A DNA stretch of 39,281 nucleotides from Prevotella sp. (lineage in GTDB: Bacteria > Bacteroidota > Bacteroidia > Bacteroidales > Bacteroidaceae): NCBI GenBank assembly GCA_016286585.1, contig JAEETC010000016.1:1-39281 (forward strand), given 5' to 3'. The notes below the pieces were generated by a model. That model was not told the origin of the DNA and ran no database searches. It was given only the letters and a program-made list of their open reading frames with translations. Of the stretch, positions 16,165 to 24,093 are shown one piece after another (positions within the stretch are counted from its first letter, which is position 1; each line of letters starts with the position of its first letter). The position numbers were made by a program, and so were the translations under genes.

Positions 16165-17454
16165 ATGATTGGTATGTCATTCAAGAAGGAACACCGGCAA
16201 GAGACGCTGATTTATCTGGCGATGTGGGCGATGCTGCTCATGGCGCCCGTCATCAGTCTGGCCATCCGCACTGCCAATACCGATATTGCGTTCGACTGGA
16301 GCGAGATACTCACGGTGTGGAAGGAGTATCTGCCCTTCTTCATTGTCTTCCTCATCCACAACCACCTCTTCGCCCCGCAGCTCATCTACCACCAGCGCAA
16401 ATGGCTCTACATAGGCAGTTGTCTGGCTCTCATCGTACTGTTCCAGACCTACGAGTGCAACCATCGTCCCGACTTCAGGGAGATTCGCCGCCACAGGATA
16501 GAGCAGCGGATGAAACAGAGGGAGAGGATGCAGGAAAGGGAACAGATAGACAGAACGTCAGAAGACGAACGTCCTCCCCTGCCCCCCGACGTTAAGCCAG
16601 ACGAGGATTTCATGCCCGACGAGCTTCCACCATTCGATTTCAACGATCAGGAGCCGAAAGGCAATTTCGATAATCAGGGCCCCAAACGTGACTTTGACGG
16701 CAAAGGTCCCAAGGGCGACTTCAACCGAAAAGGTCTTAAGGGCGAGAAACATCCCCCGCTGATCTTCGGCCAGCACGACCTCATTGCCATCATCATCCTC
16801 ATCCTGATGCTCGGCATGAACCTTGCCATCAAGCTCTACTTCCGTCAACGGGGAGACCGCGAGAAGATGAAACGTCTGGAGAGGGAGAACCTTGAACAGC
16901 AGCTGGAGTATCTGAAGTATCAGATCAACCCCCACTTCTTCATGAACACGCTGAACAACATCCACGCCCTCGTGGATATCGACCCCGAGAAGGCCAAGAC
17001 CACCATTCTCGAGCTGTCGAAGATGATGCGCTTCGTGCTCTATGAGGGCAACAAGCAGCGCGTGCCACTCGACCGTGAGATTGCCTTCCTCCATAACTAT
17101 ATCAAGCTGATGAAGCTGCGCTACACCGACAAGGTGCGCATCACCGTCGACACCCCCGAGGCCGTCCCCAACAGCGAGATTCCGCCACTGCTCTTCATCA
17201 CCTTCGTCGAGAACGCCTTCAAGCACGGTGTCAGCTACCAGCAGGAGTCGTTCATCGACATCAAGATTGAGGTCGGCTCCCAGCTCTCTTTCACCTGCAG
17301 CAACAGCCGCATCCCCAAGGAAGAAGACAAACACGGCGGCGTGGGCCTGCAGAACGTCAAGCAACGCCTCGACCTCATCTACGGCAACAGCTACTCTCTC
17401 GACATCAGCGACCAGGCAGACACTTATACCGTCATCTTAAAGATTCCACTATGA
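16165..17454 (+). CDS. LytS/YehU-type sensor histidine kinase
   Basis: This 429-residue protein starts at MIGMSFKKE, just after the promoter; the second ATG at 16174 is also possible. It has three N-terminal hydrophobic segments (about residues 16-36, 52-70 and 80-95) and another at about 212-235. Between the last two is a charged stretch (about 100-205) with a decapeptide-like repeat (xxGPKGDF). The His-kinase domain (PF06580 type) begins at about 240, with 'YLKYQINPHFFMNTLNN' and the phospho-accepting His at residue 257, then the ATPase part with 'FVENAFKHG' (N box) and 'GVGLQNVKQRL' (G box). It phosphorylates the LytTR regulator encoded next, whose start overlaps its stop (ATGA). The stimulus is unknown. 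Confidence 0.93.
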   Translation: MIGMSFKKEHRQETLIYLAMWAMLLMAPVISLAIRTANTDIAFDWSEILTVWKEYLPFFIVFLIHNHLFAPQLIYHQRKWLYIGSCLALIVLFQTYECNHRPDFREIRRHRIEQRMKQRERMQEREQIDRTSEDERPPLPPDVKPDEDFMPDELPPFDFNDQEPKGNFDNQGPKRDFDGKGPKGDFNRKGLKGEKHPPLIFGQHDLIAIIILILMLGMNLAIKLYFRQRGDREKMKRLERENLEQQLEYLKYQINPHFFMNTLNNIHALVDIDPEKAKTTILELSKMMRFVLYEGNKQRVPLDREIAFLHNYIKLMKLRYTDKVRITVDTPEAVPNSEIPPLLFITFVENAFKHGVSYQQESFIDIKIEVGSQLSFTCSNSRIPKEEDKHGGVGLQNVKQRLDLIYGNSYSLDISDQADTYTVILKIPL

Positions 17455-18164
17455 TCAGAGTATTAGCCATCGACGACGAGCCCCTGGCTCTGCAACAGCT
17501 CGTCGCATACATCCGCAAGATTCCTTTTCTGGAGCTCGTCGCCGAGTGCCAGAGTGCCCTCGAGGCCAAGGAACTCCTCAACCGTGAGTCCGTCGATGCC
17601 GTCTTCTGCGACATCAACATGCCCGACCTCAACGGTATGGACTTCGTGAAGTCGCTCTCGGTACCGCCGCTCATCGTCTTCACGACCGCCTACTCCGAGT
17701 ATGCTGTCGAGGGCTTCAAGGTCGATGCCGTCGACTACCTGCTCAAGCCCTTCGGCCTCGATGAGTTCCGCCGCGCCGCCAACCGTCTGAAAGATAGGCT
17801 TTCGTTGCCCGCAGCCGCGAGCAACGAAACACCGGAAGACGATACCATCTTCGTGAAGACCGACTACCGCGTGGTGAAACTCACCGTCAGCGACATCCGC
17901 TACGTCGAGGGCATGAGCGAATACCTGAAGATCTACCTCGAAGGTCAGAAGCCCGTCATCACCCTACTCTCGATGAAGAAGATGGAAGAGTATCTGCCGC
18001 CCTACTTCATGCGCATCCACCGTTCCTACATCATCAACCTGAAGAAAATCCAGGAGGTGAACAAGAACCGCGTCATCCTGGATGCCGACACCTACCTGCC
18101 CATCGGCGACAACTACCGCGAGGCCTTCAACAACTATCTGAACACCAAGTTCCTGGGGAAATAG
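17451..18164 (+). CDS. LytTR-family response regulator
   Basis: This 237-residue protein has an N-terminal receiver domain with acidic pocket Asp8/Asp9, phospho-acceptor Asp54 in 'VFCDINMPDLNG', Thr/Ala in 'VFTTAY' and Lys in 'LLKPF'. It also has a C-terminal LytTR DNA-binding domain (about 130-235, 'IRYVEGMSEYLKIYLEG', 'FMRIHRSYIINLKKIQEV'). It overlaps the kinase gene by four bases and is the partner of that kinase. LytTR proteins bind paired direct repeats upstream of target genes. The targets are not known, although the next gene, an envelope thioredoxin under its own promoter, is a nearby candidate. Confidence 0.95.
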   Translation: MIRVLAIDDEPLALQQLVAYIRKIPFLELVAECQSALEAKELLNRESVDAVFCDINMPDLNGMDFVKSLSVPPLIVFTTAYSEYAVEGFKVDAVDYLLKPFGLDEFRRAANRLKDRLSLPAAASNETPEDDTIFVKTDYRVVKLTVSDIRYVEGMSEYLKIYLEGQKPVITLLSMKKMEEYLPPYFMRIHRSYIINLKKIQEVNKNRVILDADTYLPIGDNYREAFNNYLNTKFLGK

Positions 18165-18183
18165 TTATTTTTCCCAAAAAACA

Positions 18184-18214
18184 TTGCACATGTGAGGATA
18201 TTTTCGTATCTTTG
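18184..18214 (+). promoter_or_regulatory. Bacteroidota-type promoter for the TlpA lipoprotein gene
   Basis: The -33 TTG is at 18184-18186 and the -7 TATCTTTG at 18207-18214, spacing 20. The start codon is at 18253, giving a leader of about 32 bases. Confidence 0.8.
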
Positions 18215-18252
18215 CAGCGTCATCATTTTAAACAAACTAAGACAAACCGTAT

Positions 18253-18792
18253 ATGAAGAAGATTCTCTTAAGCATGATGCTGGCTGTGGTCGCCATGAGC
18301 GGCTGCGCCGACAACAGTAAGAAACAAGCAGACAGTAGCATGGAGGCAGTAGACAATAGTCAGGAGACGGTTGCTGTGGAAGCCGACGGCATCGAGGCCC
18401 CCGATTTCACCCTCAACGACCTCAACGGCAAGCCCCTCACCCTCTCCAGCCTGCGCGGCAAGTATGTCATCCTCGACTTCTGGGGCTCCTGGTGCGGCTG
18501 GTGCATCAAGGGCATCCCGCAGATGAAGGAGTACTACCAGAAGTATGCCGGCAAGTTCGAGATCCTCGGCATCGACTGCAACGACCCAGAGGCCAAGTGG
18601 AAGGCTGCCGTCGAGAAGTACGAGCTCCCCTGGCTGCACGTCTACAACCCGCGCGACTCGAAGGTGCTCGACCAATACGAGATACAGGGCTTCCCCACGA
18701 AGATCATCGTCGGCCCCGACGGTAAGATCGTGAAGACCATCATCGGCGAGGATCCCGCCTTCTACACCTTCCTCGACGAGCTCTTCAAGTAA
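18253..18792 (+). CDS. TlpA/ResA-like thiol-disulfide lipoprotein
   Basis: This 179-residue lipoprotein has a signal ending in MSGC with lipid-modified Cys18. A linker of about 25 acidic residues is followed by an AhpC-TSA/thioredoxin domain: 'APDFTLNDLNGKPLTLSSLRGKYVILDFWGSWCGWC' in outline. The active-site cysteines are at residues 81 and 84 (CGWC) and the cis-Pro loop is 'GFPTK'. It probably reduces or exchanges disulfides at the periplasmic face of a membrane. It has its own promoter and is followed by two hairpins, so it is a single-gene transcript. Partners are unknown; the left-edge protein in this window shares the fold but is much longer. Confidence 0.92.
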   Translation: MKKILLSMMLAVVAMSGCADNSKKQADSSMEAVDNSQETVAVEADGIEAPDFTLNDLNGKPLTLSSLRGKYVILDFWGSWCGWCIKGIPQMKEYYQKYAGKFEILGIDCNDPEAKWKAAVEKYELPWLHVYNPRDSKVLDQYEIQGFPTKIIVGPDGKIVKTIIGEDPAFYTFLDELFK

Positions 18793-18852
18793 CCCTTACG
18801 TTAAAAGGGTGTTAAAAGCGAGATTTCCTCATGAAGTCTCGCTTTATTTTTG
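18792..18852 (+). terminator. Tandem hairpins, rho-independent terminator
   Basis: The first small hairpin has arms ACCCTT (18792-18797) and AAGGGT (18805-18810). The second has a perfect 9-base stem, AAAGCGAGA (18815-18823) with TCTCGCTTT (18837-18845), followed by a T-rich run to 18852. It ends the TlpA lipoprotein transcript. Confidence 0.85.
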
Positions 18853-18860
18853 TATATTTG
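18853..18860 (+). promoter_or_regulatory. Candidate -7 box for the dicarboxylate-asparagine gene set
   Basis: TATATTTG fits TAnnTTTG and lies 37 bases before the start at 18898, immediately after the terminator T-run. No TTG is present at the usual -33 distance, so activation by a regulator is possible. Confidence 0.5.
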
Positions 18861-18897
18861 CCGAATATTAATTAATTCTACTCCTAAACAAAACCAC

Positions 18898-20244
18898 ATG
18901 GTTACATTACTGGTGCTATTTCAACTGTTCATCGTCCTCGCATTGATCTTCATCGGTGCCCGAGTCGGTGGTATCGGACTGGGTATCTACGGTATGGTAG
19001 GTGTCTTTATCCTTGTGTTTATCTTCGGCATGCATCCGGGTAAGGTGCCCATCGATGTGATGCTGATCATTGCCTCAGTGATCACTGCCACAGCTGCACT
19101 TCAGGCTGCAGGCGGTCTCGACTACCTCGTGGGCCTCGCTGCGAAGTTCCTGCGCAAGCACCCCACCCACATCACTTACTATGGTCCGCTGACCACCTGG
19201 CTCTTCTGTCTCGTGGCAGGCACAGCCCACACTTCTTACTCGCTGCTGCCGATCATCTCTGAGATTGCGAAAAACTCAAAAATCCGTCCTGAGCGTCCCA
19301 TGACGGTTGCCACGATTGCCGCCTCACTGGGTATCACGGGCTCACCAATGTCAGCTGCTACGGCTGCCGTCATCAGTACCGACCTCTTGGGCGGCCAGGG
19401 CATCGAGCTGAAGGACATCCTGCTGGTGTGCATCCCCGCCTCGTTGATTGCCATCCTCGTGGCCTCGTTCGTACAGAACCGTGTGGGCAAGGAGCTGGAG
19501 GACGATCCTGAGTATCAGCGTCGCGTCAAGGAAGGTCTCATCAATCCAGAAGCCGAAGCCAAGGTCTTGGAACAGATGACGCAGAAGCCTGCACCCCACG
19601 CCAAGCGCGCCGTGCTGGCATTCCTCTTGGGTGTCGTACTGGTGGTGATCTTCGGCAGTGCTCCGTCGCTGCGTCCTTCCTACGAGGTGGATGGTGTCAC
19701 CAAGACGCTCTCCATGCCTGAGACCATCGAGATCCTGATGATGTCGATTGCAGCCCTGATCCTGATTGTAGGCAAGGCCAACGTGAAGAAGGCTGTCAGC
19801 GGCAACATCTTCGGAGCCGGCATGAACGCTATGATCAGCATCTTCGGTATCGCGTGGATGGGCGACACATTCTTCAACGGCAATATCGAGTTCTTCAAGA
19901 GCCACATCGCCGAGGTCGTAACGGCCTACCCGTTCCTCTTCTCCGTGGCCCTGTTCATCATGAGCATCATGCTCTTCTCGCAGGCAGCCACCGTGCGAAC
20001 CCTCTTCCCATTGGGCATCGGACTGGGCATCTCGCCGCTGGCACTCGTGGCCATGTTCCCTGCCGTGAATGGCTATTTCTTCATCCCCAACTATCCGACG
20101 GAGGTGGCCGCCATCAACTTCGACACCACGGGTACGACGCGCATCGGCAAATATGTGCTCAACCACTCATTCCAGTTGTCTGGCTTCATCACCACCTTTG
20201 TCAGCATCGGTATCGGATATCTGATTATTACATTCTTATATTAA
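18898..20244 (+). CDS. Anaerobic C4-dicarboxylate transporter, DcuA/DcuB family
   Basis: This 448-residue integral membrane protein starts at MVTLLVLFQLFIVLALIFIGARVGGIGLG. An upstream TTG extension to 18850 was rejected because it overlaps the promoter. About 10-12 transmembrane segments and the family blocks 'GGLDYLVGLAAKFLRKHPTHITYYGPLTTW', 'GTAHTSYSLLPIISEIAKNSKIRPERPM' and 'GSPMSAATAAVISTDLL' (pattern description) identify the Dcu group. These carriers exchange fumarate, aspartate or malate for succinate during anaerobic fumarate respiration. It heads a set with L-asparaginase, a porin and aspartate ammonia-lyase. Together these can import Asp/fumarate, make more fumarate and export succinate. 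Confidence 0.95.
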   Translation: MVTLLVLFQLFIVLALIFIGARVGGIGLGIYGMVGVFILVFIFGMHPGKVPIDVMLIIASVITATAALQAAGGLDYLVGLAAKFLRKHPTHITYYGPLTTWLFCLVAGTAHTSYSLLPIISEIAKNSKIRPERPMTVATIAASLGITGSPMSAATAAVISTDLLGGQGIELKDILLVCIPASLIAILVASFVQNRVGKELEDDPEYQRRVKEGLINPEAEAKVLEQMTQKPAPHAKRAVLAFLLGVVLVVIFGSAPSLRPSYEVDGVTKTLSMPETIEILMMSIAALILIVGKANVKKAVSGNIFGAGMNAMISIFGIAWMGDTFFNGNIEFFKSHIAEVVTAYPFLFSVALFIMSIMLFSQAATVRTLFPLGIGLGISPLALVAMFPAVNGYFFIPNYPTEVAAINFDTTGTTRIGKYVLNHSFQLSGFITTFVSIGIGYLIITFLY

Positions 20245-20280
20245 ATCACTTCATTACTAACAATTTAAACTCAAACAATT

Positions 20281-21330
20281 ATGAAAACAATGCGTTATGT
20301 CATGGTGCTTATCGCACTGATGGTTTCTGTGAACATCATAGCTAAACCAAAGATCCGTATCATCGCCACTGGTGGCACCATCGCTGGTGTAAGCGCCTCT
20401 TCAACTTCTTCTGCCTACACAGCAGGACAGGTGGGCGTACAGACCCTCATCGACGCCGTTCCCCAGATGCTCTATCTCGCTGACATCAGCGGCGAACAAC
20501 TCGTGAACATCGGTTCTCAGGACATGAACGACCAGGTATGGCTGAAACTCGCCCAGCGCATCAACCAACTGCTCAATGAGGAAGGCTACGACGGTGTGGT
20601 CGTCACCCACGGAACCGACACGATGGAAGAGACTGCCTACTTCCTGAACCTCACGGTGAAGAGCGACAAACCCGTGATCCTCGTGGGCTCCATGCGTTCC
20701 TCCACAGCCATCAGTGCCGACGGCCCCGGTAACCTCTATGCCGGTGTGGCTGCTGCCGCCAGTCCCGCTTCGAAGGGTCGTGGTGTGATGTGCTGCATGA
20801 ACAACATGCTGCTCGACGCCAAGGACGTGATTAAGATGCACACCACCGACGTGGCAACCTTCCAGAGCGCCAACTACGGCAAGGTGGGTTATGTCTACAA
20901 CGGTGAGGCCATCTACAACCGCTCCATCGACAATATCCACACCACGAAGAGTGAGTTCGACGTGACAGGCATGGAGAAGCTCCCACAGGTGGGTATCGTC
21001 TACGGATATGCCAACTGCTCTCCCCTGCCCTTCCAGGCCTTCATCGACGCCAAGTTCGACGGCATCGTACTGGCTGGTGTAGGCGACGGCAACTTCTATA
21101 CCGACGTGTTCGATGTAGCCCTGAAGGCTCGTCAGAAGGGTATCAACGTGGTGCGCTCCAGCCGCTGCCCGACGGGTCCCACCTGTCTGAATGGTGAGGT
21201 CGACGACGAGAAGTATGAGTTCGTGGCATCTCTGACGCTCAATCCCCAGAAGGCCCGTGTGCTGCTGATGCTCGCCCTGACCAAGACTCGTGACTGGAAG
21301 CAGATTCAAGAGTACTTCAAGAAGTATTAA
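20281..21330 (+). CDS. ansB: Type II-like L-asparaginase, exported
   Basis: This 349-residue enzyme has an N-terminal signal-like hydrophobic segment ('MRYVMVLIALMVSVNIIA'). Both catalytic triads are present: the nucleophile Thr33 in 'IIATGGTIAG', and the 'THGTDTMEETA' block (TDxxE, about residues 111-120). The serine block 'GSMRSSTAISADGPGNL' and the tail 'KTRDWKQIQEYFKKY' also fit. It hydrolyses L-asparagine to aspartate and ammonia, probably in the periplasm. Next to a Dcu carrier and aspartate ammonia-lyase, it feeds aspartate into fumarate production. The gap to the carrier gene is 36 bases and to the porin gene 16 bases, so cotranscription is likely. Confidence 0.95.
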   Translation: MKTMRYVMVLIALMVSVNIIAKPKIRIIATGGTIAGVSASSTSSAYTAGQVGVQTLIDAVPQMLYLADISGEQLVNIGSQDMNDQVWLKLAQRINQLLNEEGYDGVVVTHGTDTMEETAYFLNLTVKSDKPVILVGSMRSSTAISADGPGNLYAGVAAAASPASKGRGVMCCMNNMLLDAKDVIKMHTTDVATFQSANYGKVGYVYNGEAIYNRSIDNIHTTKSEFDVTGMEKLPQVGIVYGYANCSPLPFQAFIDAKFDGIVLAGVGDGNFYTDVFDVALKARQKGINVVRSSRCPTGPTCLNGEVDDEKYEFVASLTLNPQKARVLLMLALTKTRDWKQIQEYFKKY

Positions 21331-21346
21331 TCAAAAACAAACGATT

Positions 21347-22513
21347 ATGAAAAAGTTGATCTTATTAGCCATGCTCTTTGTGCCGACAGCAATGATGGCT
21401 CAGCAGGATAAGGACGCATCGGCAGGAGAGGAATCCCTGTTCGAGAAAGTGACGAAGATTGAGAAGAAGCAGGATAACTTCCATTTCCTGCTGAACATGA
21501 ACAACAGTTTCGACATCAACAACAACGACGGGGAATTCCAAAATGCCAAGTTCAACATGCGCCAGCTTCGTATCGAGGCCAAGGGAAACATCAACGACAC
21601 GTTCTCCTTCCGCTGGCGCCAGCGTCTGAACCGTAACAACTCGCCTGCTCCTGACGGTATCGACAACATGCCCTCATCGTCTATCGACGTGGCAGGCATC
21701 GGCGTCAAGGCCAGCGACAACTTCTCCATGTTCCTCGGTAAGCAATGCGCTGCCTACGGTGGTATCGAGTTCGACCTCAACCCCATCGAGATCTACGAAT
21801 ACTCCGACATGGTCGACTACATGAGCAACTTCCTCACGGGTGCCAACTTCCAGTTCCAGCTTAACCCCGACCACCAGCTGCAACTGCAGATACTCGACAG
21901 CCGTAGTGCCAGCATGAGCGACATGTATGGCGAGGGCTATGAACAGTCGAAGGTGCCCCTGCTCTACACCGTCAACTGGAACGGCAATTTCGGCAGCGTG
22001 TTCCATACTCGTTGGAGCTACTCGCTGATGAGTCAGGCTGATGGGTATCAGAGCCATTACATCGCCCTGGGCAACGAGGTGACCATCGACAATTTCGACG
22101 CCTTCTTCGATGTGATGTACATGCGTGAGGGCATCGACCGCGAGGGCATCGTCTCTGGCATCGTGGGGCCCAACAAGCATGGCGGCCATCGCAACGACGC
22201 CGAGTACCTCTCATTCGTCATGAAGGCCCAGTACCGTTTCACCCCGCAATGGAATGTCTTCGTCAAGGGCATGTTCGAGAACGAGGGTTTCTCCAAGGCC
22301 AACGGCTCCATCGAGAAGGGCAAGTATCGCACGGCCTTAGGTTATCTCGCAGGCGTGGAGTACTATCCCATCAAGAACAGCAACCTGCACTTCTTCCTCA
22401 CCTATGTAGGCCGTCACTACACCTACACGGATCGTGCCAAGGCCTTCGGTGTCGATGACTACAGCACCAATCGTCTCTCCCTCGGCTACATCTGGCAGCT
22501 GCCGATGTTCTAA
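21347..22513 (+). CDS. Outer-membrane porin (OprO/P-like)
   Basis: This 388-residue protein starts at MKKLILLAMLFVPTAMMAQ, a signal peptide. An in-frame extension into the asparaginase gene was rejected. The mature part has alternating hydrophobic/polar beta strands, an early periplasmic-like coil ('SLFEKVTKIEKKQDNFHFLLNMNNSFD'), and the aromatic C-terminal strand 'LSLGYIWQLPMF' ending in Phe, as in outer-membrane barrels. It fits the porin family found beside asparaginase and aspartase genes in Bacteroidales. The likely role is to let amino acids or dicarboxylates cross the outer membrane for this pathway. The substrate is inferred from gene context. Confidence 0.85.
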   Translation: MKKLILLAMLFVPTAMMAQQDKDASAGEESLFEKVTKIEKKQDNFHFLLNMNNSFDINNNDGEFQNAKFNMRQLRIEAKGNINDTFSFRWRQRLNRNNSPAPDGIDNMPSSSIDVAGIGVKASDNFSMFLGKQCAAYGGIEFDLNPIEIYEYSDMVDYMSNFLTGANFQFQLNPDHQLQLQILDSRSASMSDMYGEGYEQSKVPLLYTVNWNGNFGSVFHTRWSYSLMSQADGYQSHYIALGNEVTIDNFDAFFDVMYMREGIDREGIVSGIVGPNKHGGHRNDAEYLSFVMKAQYRFTPQWNVFVKGMFENEGFSKANGSIEKGKYRTALGYLAGVEYYPIKNSNLHFFLTYVGRHYTYTDRAKAFGVDDYSTNRLSLGYIWQLPMF

Positions 22514-22548
22514 AAGATTGAAGATTGAAAATTGAAAATTAAACATTA
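22514..22548. repeat. Heptanucleotide array, unit AANATTG (second copy)
   Basis: Five in-phase units (aagattg, aagattg, aaaattg, aaaatta, aacatta) begin at the base after the porin stop codon and end 13 bases before the aspartase start. Consensus and orientation match the array at 15023-15057. Confidence 0.85.
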
Positions 22549-22561
22549 AAACTATATTATT

Positions 22562-23968
22562 ATGTCAGAACAGAAATTCAGAGTAGAGTCCGACCTTTTA
22601 GGCGAACTTAAAGTCCCCGCCGATGCGTTATACGGCGTACAGACCCAGCGCGGCATCAACAACTATCACATCTCCCGCAAGACGATGTCGATGTATCACG
22701 ACTTCATCATCGCCATCGCCTACGTCAAGCTGGCAGCTGTCGAGACCAACCACACCCTCGGCGTCATCAACGACGAGATCGCAGGCGCCATCTCACAGGC
22801 CTGCCGTGAGCTCATCGACGGCAAGTTCCACGACAACTTCCCCATCGACATGATGCAGGGCGGTGCAGGCACCTCGGTGAACATGAACGCCAACGAGGTG
22901 ATTGCCAACCGTGCCCTTGAGATCATGGGTCACGATAAGGGCGACTACCAGTATTGCTATCCCAACGACCACTGCAACTGCGGACAGTCCACCAACGACG
23001 TCTATCCTACGACCATCCGCCTGGCGCTCATCCGTATGAACAAGTCGCTGATTGCCGCCCTCACGGGCCTTATCAGCGCCTTCCGCTACAAGGGCGACGA
23101 GTTCAAGGACTGCATTAAGATGGGTCGCACCCAGTTGCAGGACGCTGTACCCATGACCAGCGGACAAGAGTTTAATGCCTATGCCAACAACCTCGAGGAA
23201 GAGATCCTGAACCTCGAGCGCAACGTGAAACTGCTCCACGAGATCAACATGGGTGGCACCGCCATCGGCACGGGTCTGAACGCCGTCCCCGGCTTCGCCA
23301 AGCTCTGCGCCGCCAACCTGTCAAAACTCACGGGAGAAGCCTTCGTCTCGGCTGCCGACCTCGTAGAGGCCACGCCCGATACAGGTGCTTACGTCAGCTA
23401 CTCTTCAGCCCTGAAGCGTCTGGCCGTGAAGCTGTCGAAGATCTGTAACGACCTCCGTCTGATGGCTTCTGGTCCCCGTTGCGGTCTCAACGAGATCAAC
23501 CTGCCTCCAAAGGCTCCTGGTTCTTCGATTATGCCTGGCAAGGTGAACCCCGTCATCCCCGAGGTGGTCAACCAGGTATGTTTCAAGGTCATCGGCAATG
23601 ACACCTGCGTGAGCTTCGCCGCCGAGGCTGGTCAGCTGCAGCTCAATGTGATGGAGCCTGTGATTACAGAGTCTCTCTTCGAGAGCCTCATCTGGCTGAA
23701 GAACGCCATCGAGACGCTCACCGAGGAGTGCGTGCTGGGCATCACCGTCAACAAGGAGCGTTGTCTGGAGATGGTGAAGAACTCCATCGGCATCGTCACC
23801 GCCCTGAATCCCTACATCGGCTACAAGACCTCGACGAAGGTGGCCAAGGAAGCCCTCGAGACGAATCGCTCGGTCTACGACATCGTGCTCGAAAAGGGAC
23901 TGATGACGCAGGAGAAGCTCGACGAGGCCCTCGATCCCTCCAAGATGCTGGCCTCGCACAAGTTCTAA
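22562..23968 (+). CDS. aspA: Aspartate ammonia-lyase (aspartase)
   Basis: This 468-residue enzyme of the fumarase/aspartase superfamily converts L-aspartate to fumarate and ammonia. Key blocks are 'RVESDLLGELKVPADALYGVQTQRGINNY' at the start, 'GGAGTSVNMNANEVIANRALEIMG' (about 100-122), 'NDHCNCGQSTNDVYPT' (about 135-150), 'GRTQLQDAVPMTSGQEF', and the catalytic-loop signature 'GSSIMPGKVNPVIPE' at about 320. The length agrees with bacterial aspartases of about 470 residues. It completes the Asn-to-fumarate sequence with asparaginase and the Dcu carrier and is followed by a strong terminator. Fumarase (class II) was considered, but the aspartase-type substrate-loop wording and gene context favour AspA. 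Confidence 0.96.
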   Translation: MSEQKFRVESDLLGELKVPADALYGVQTQRGINNYHISRKTMSMYHDFIIAIAYVKLAAVETNHTLGVINDEIAGAISQACRELIDGKFHDNFPIDMMQGGAGTSVNMNANEVIANRALEIMGHDKGDYQYCYPNDHCNCGQSTNDVYPTTIRLALIRMNKSLIAALTGLISAFRYKGDEFKDCIKMGRTQLQDAVPMTSGQEFNAYANNLEEEILNLERNVKLLHEINMGGTAIGTGLNAVPGFAKLCAANLSKLTGEAFVSAADLVEATPDTGAYVSYSSALKRLAVKLSKICNDLRLMASGPRCGLNEINLPPKAPGSSIMPGKVNPVIPEVVNQVCFKVIGNDTCVSFAAEAGQLQLNVMEPVITESLFESLIWLKNAIETLTEECVLGITVNKERCLEMVKNSIGIVTALNPYIGYKTSTKVAKEALETNRSVYDIVLEKGLMTQEKLDEALDPSKMLASHKF

Positions 23969-24002
23969 GGCGAAAGGTCAAAACACAAAAATCATTAAAA
24001 AA

Positions 24003-24034
24003 CGGGACTGCTTCTTGCAGTCTCGCTTTTTTTT
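24003..24034 (+). terminator. Rho-independent terminator after aspA
   Basis: A 9-base stem (24003-24011 with 24017-24025) has a 5-base loop and is followed by eight T. The loop/stem contains the -33 TTG of the next promoter. Confidence 0.9.
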
Positions 24035-24045
24035 CGCTAACTTTG
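24015..24045 (+). promoter_or_regulatory. Bacteroidota-type promoter for the aldehyde dehydrogenase gene
   Basis: The -33 TTG is at 24015-24017, within the terminator hairpin, and the -7 TAACTTTG at 24038-24045, spacing 20. The start codon is at 24094. Confidence 0.8.
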
Positions 24046-24093
24046 CTGACAAATAAACCATACTCATCTACTTTTTAAAACAAAACAACATTT

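Noticed and set aside
19351..21309. Long minus-strand frames opposite the dicarboxylate carrier and asparaginase
   Set aside because: Both are antisense shadows of genes with clear catalytic or transport motifs. Their peptides are low-complexity His/Asp/Gly sequence.
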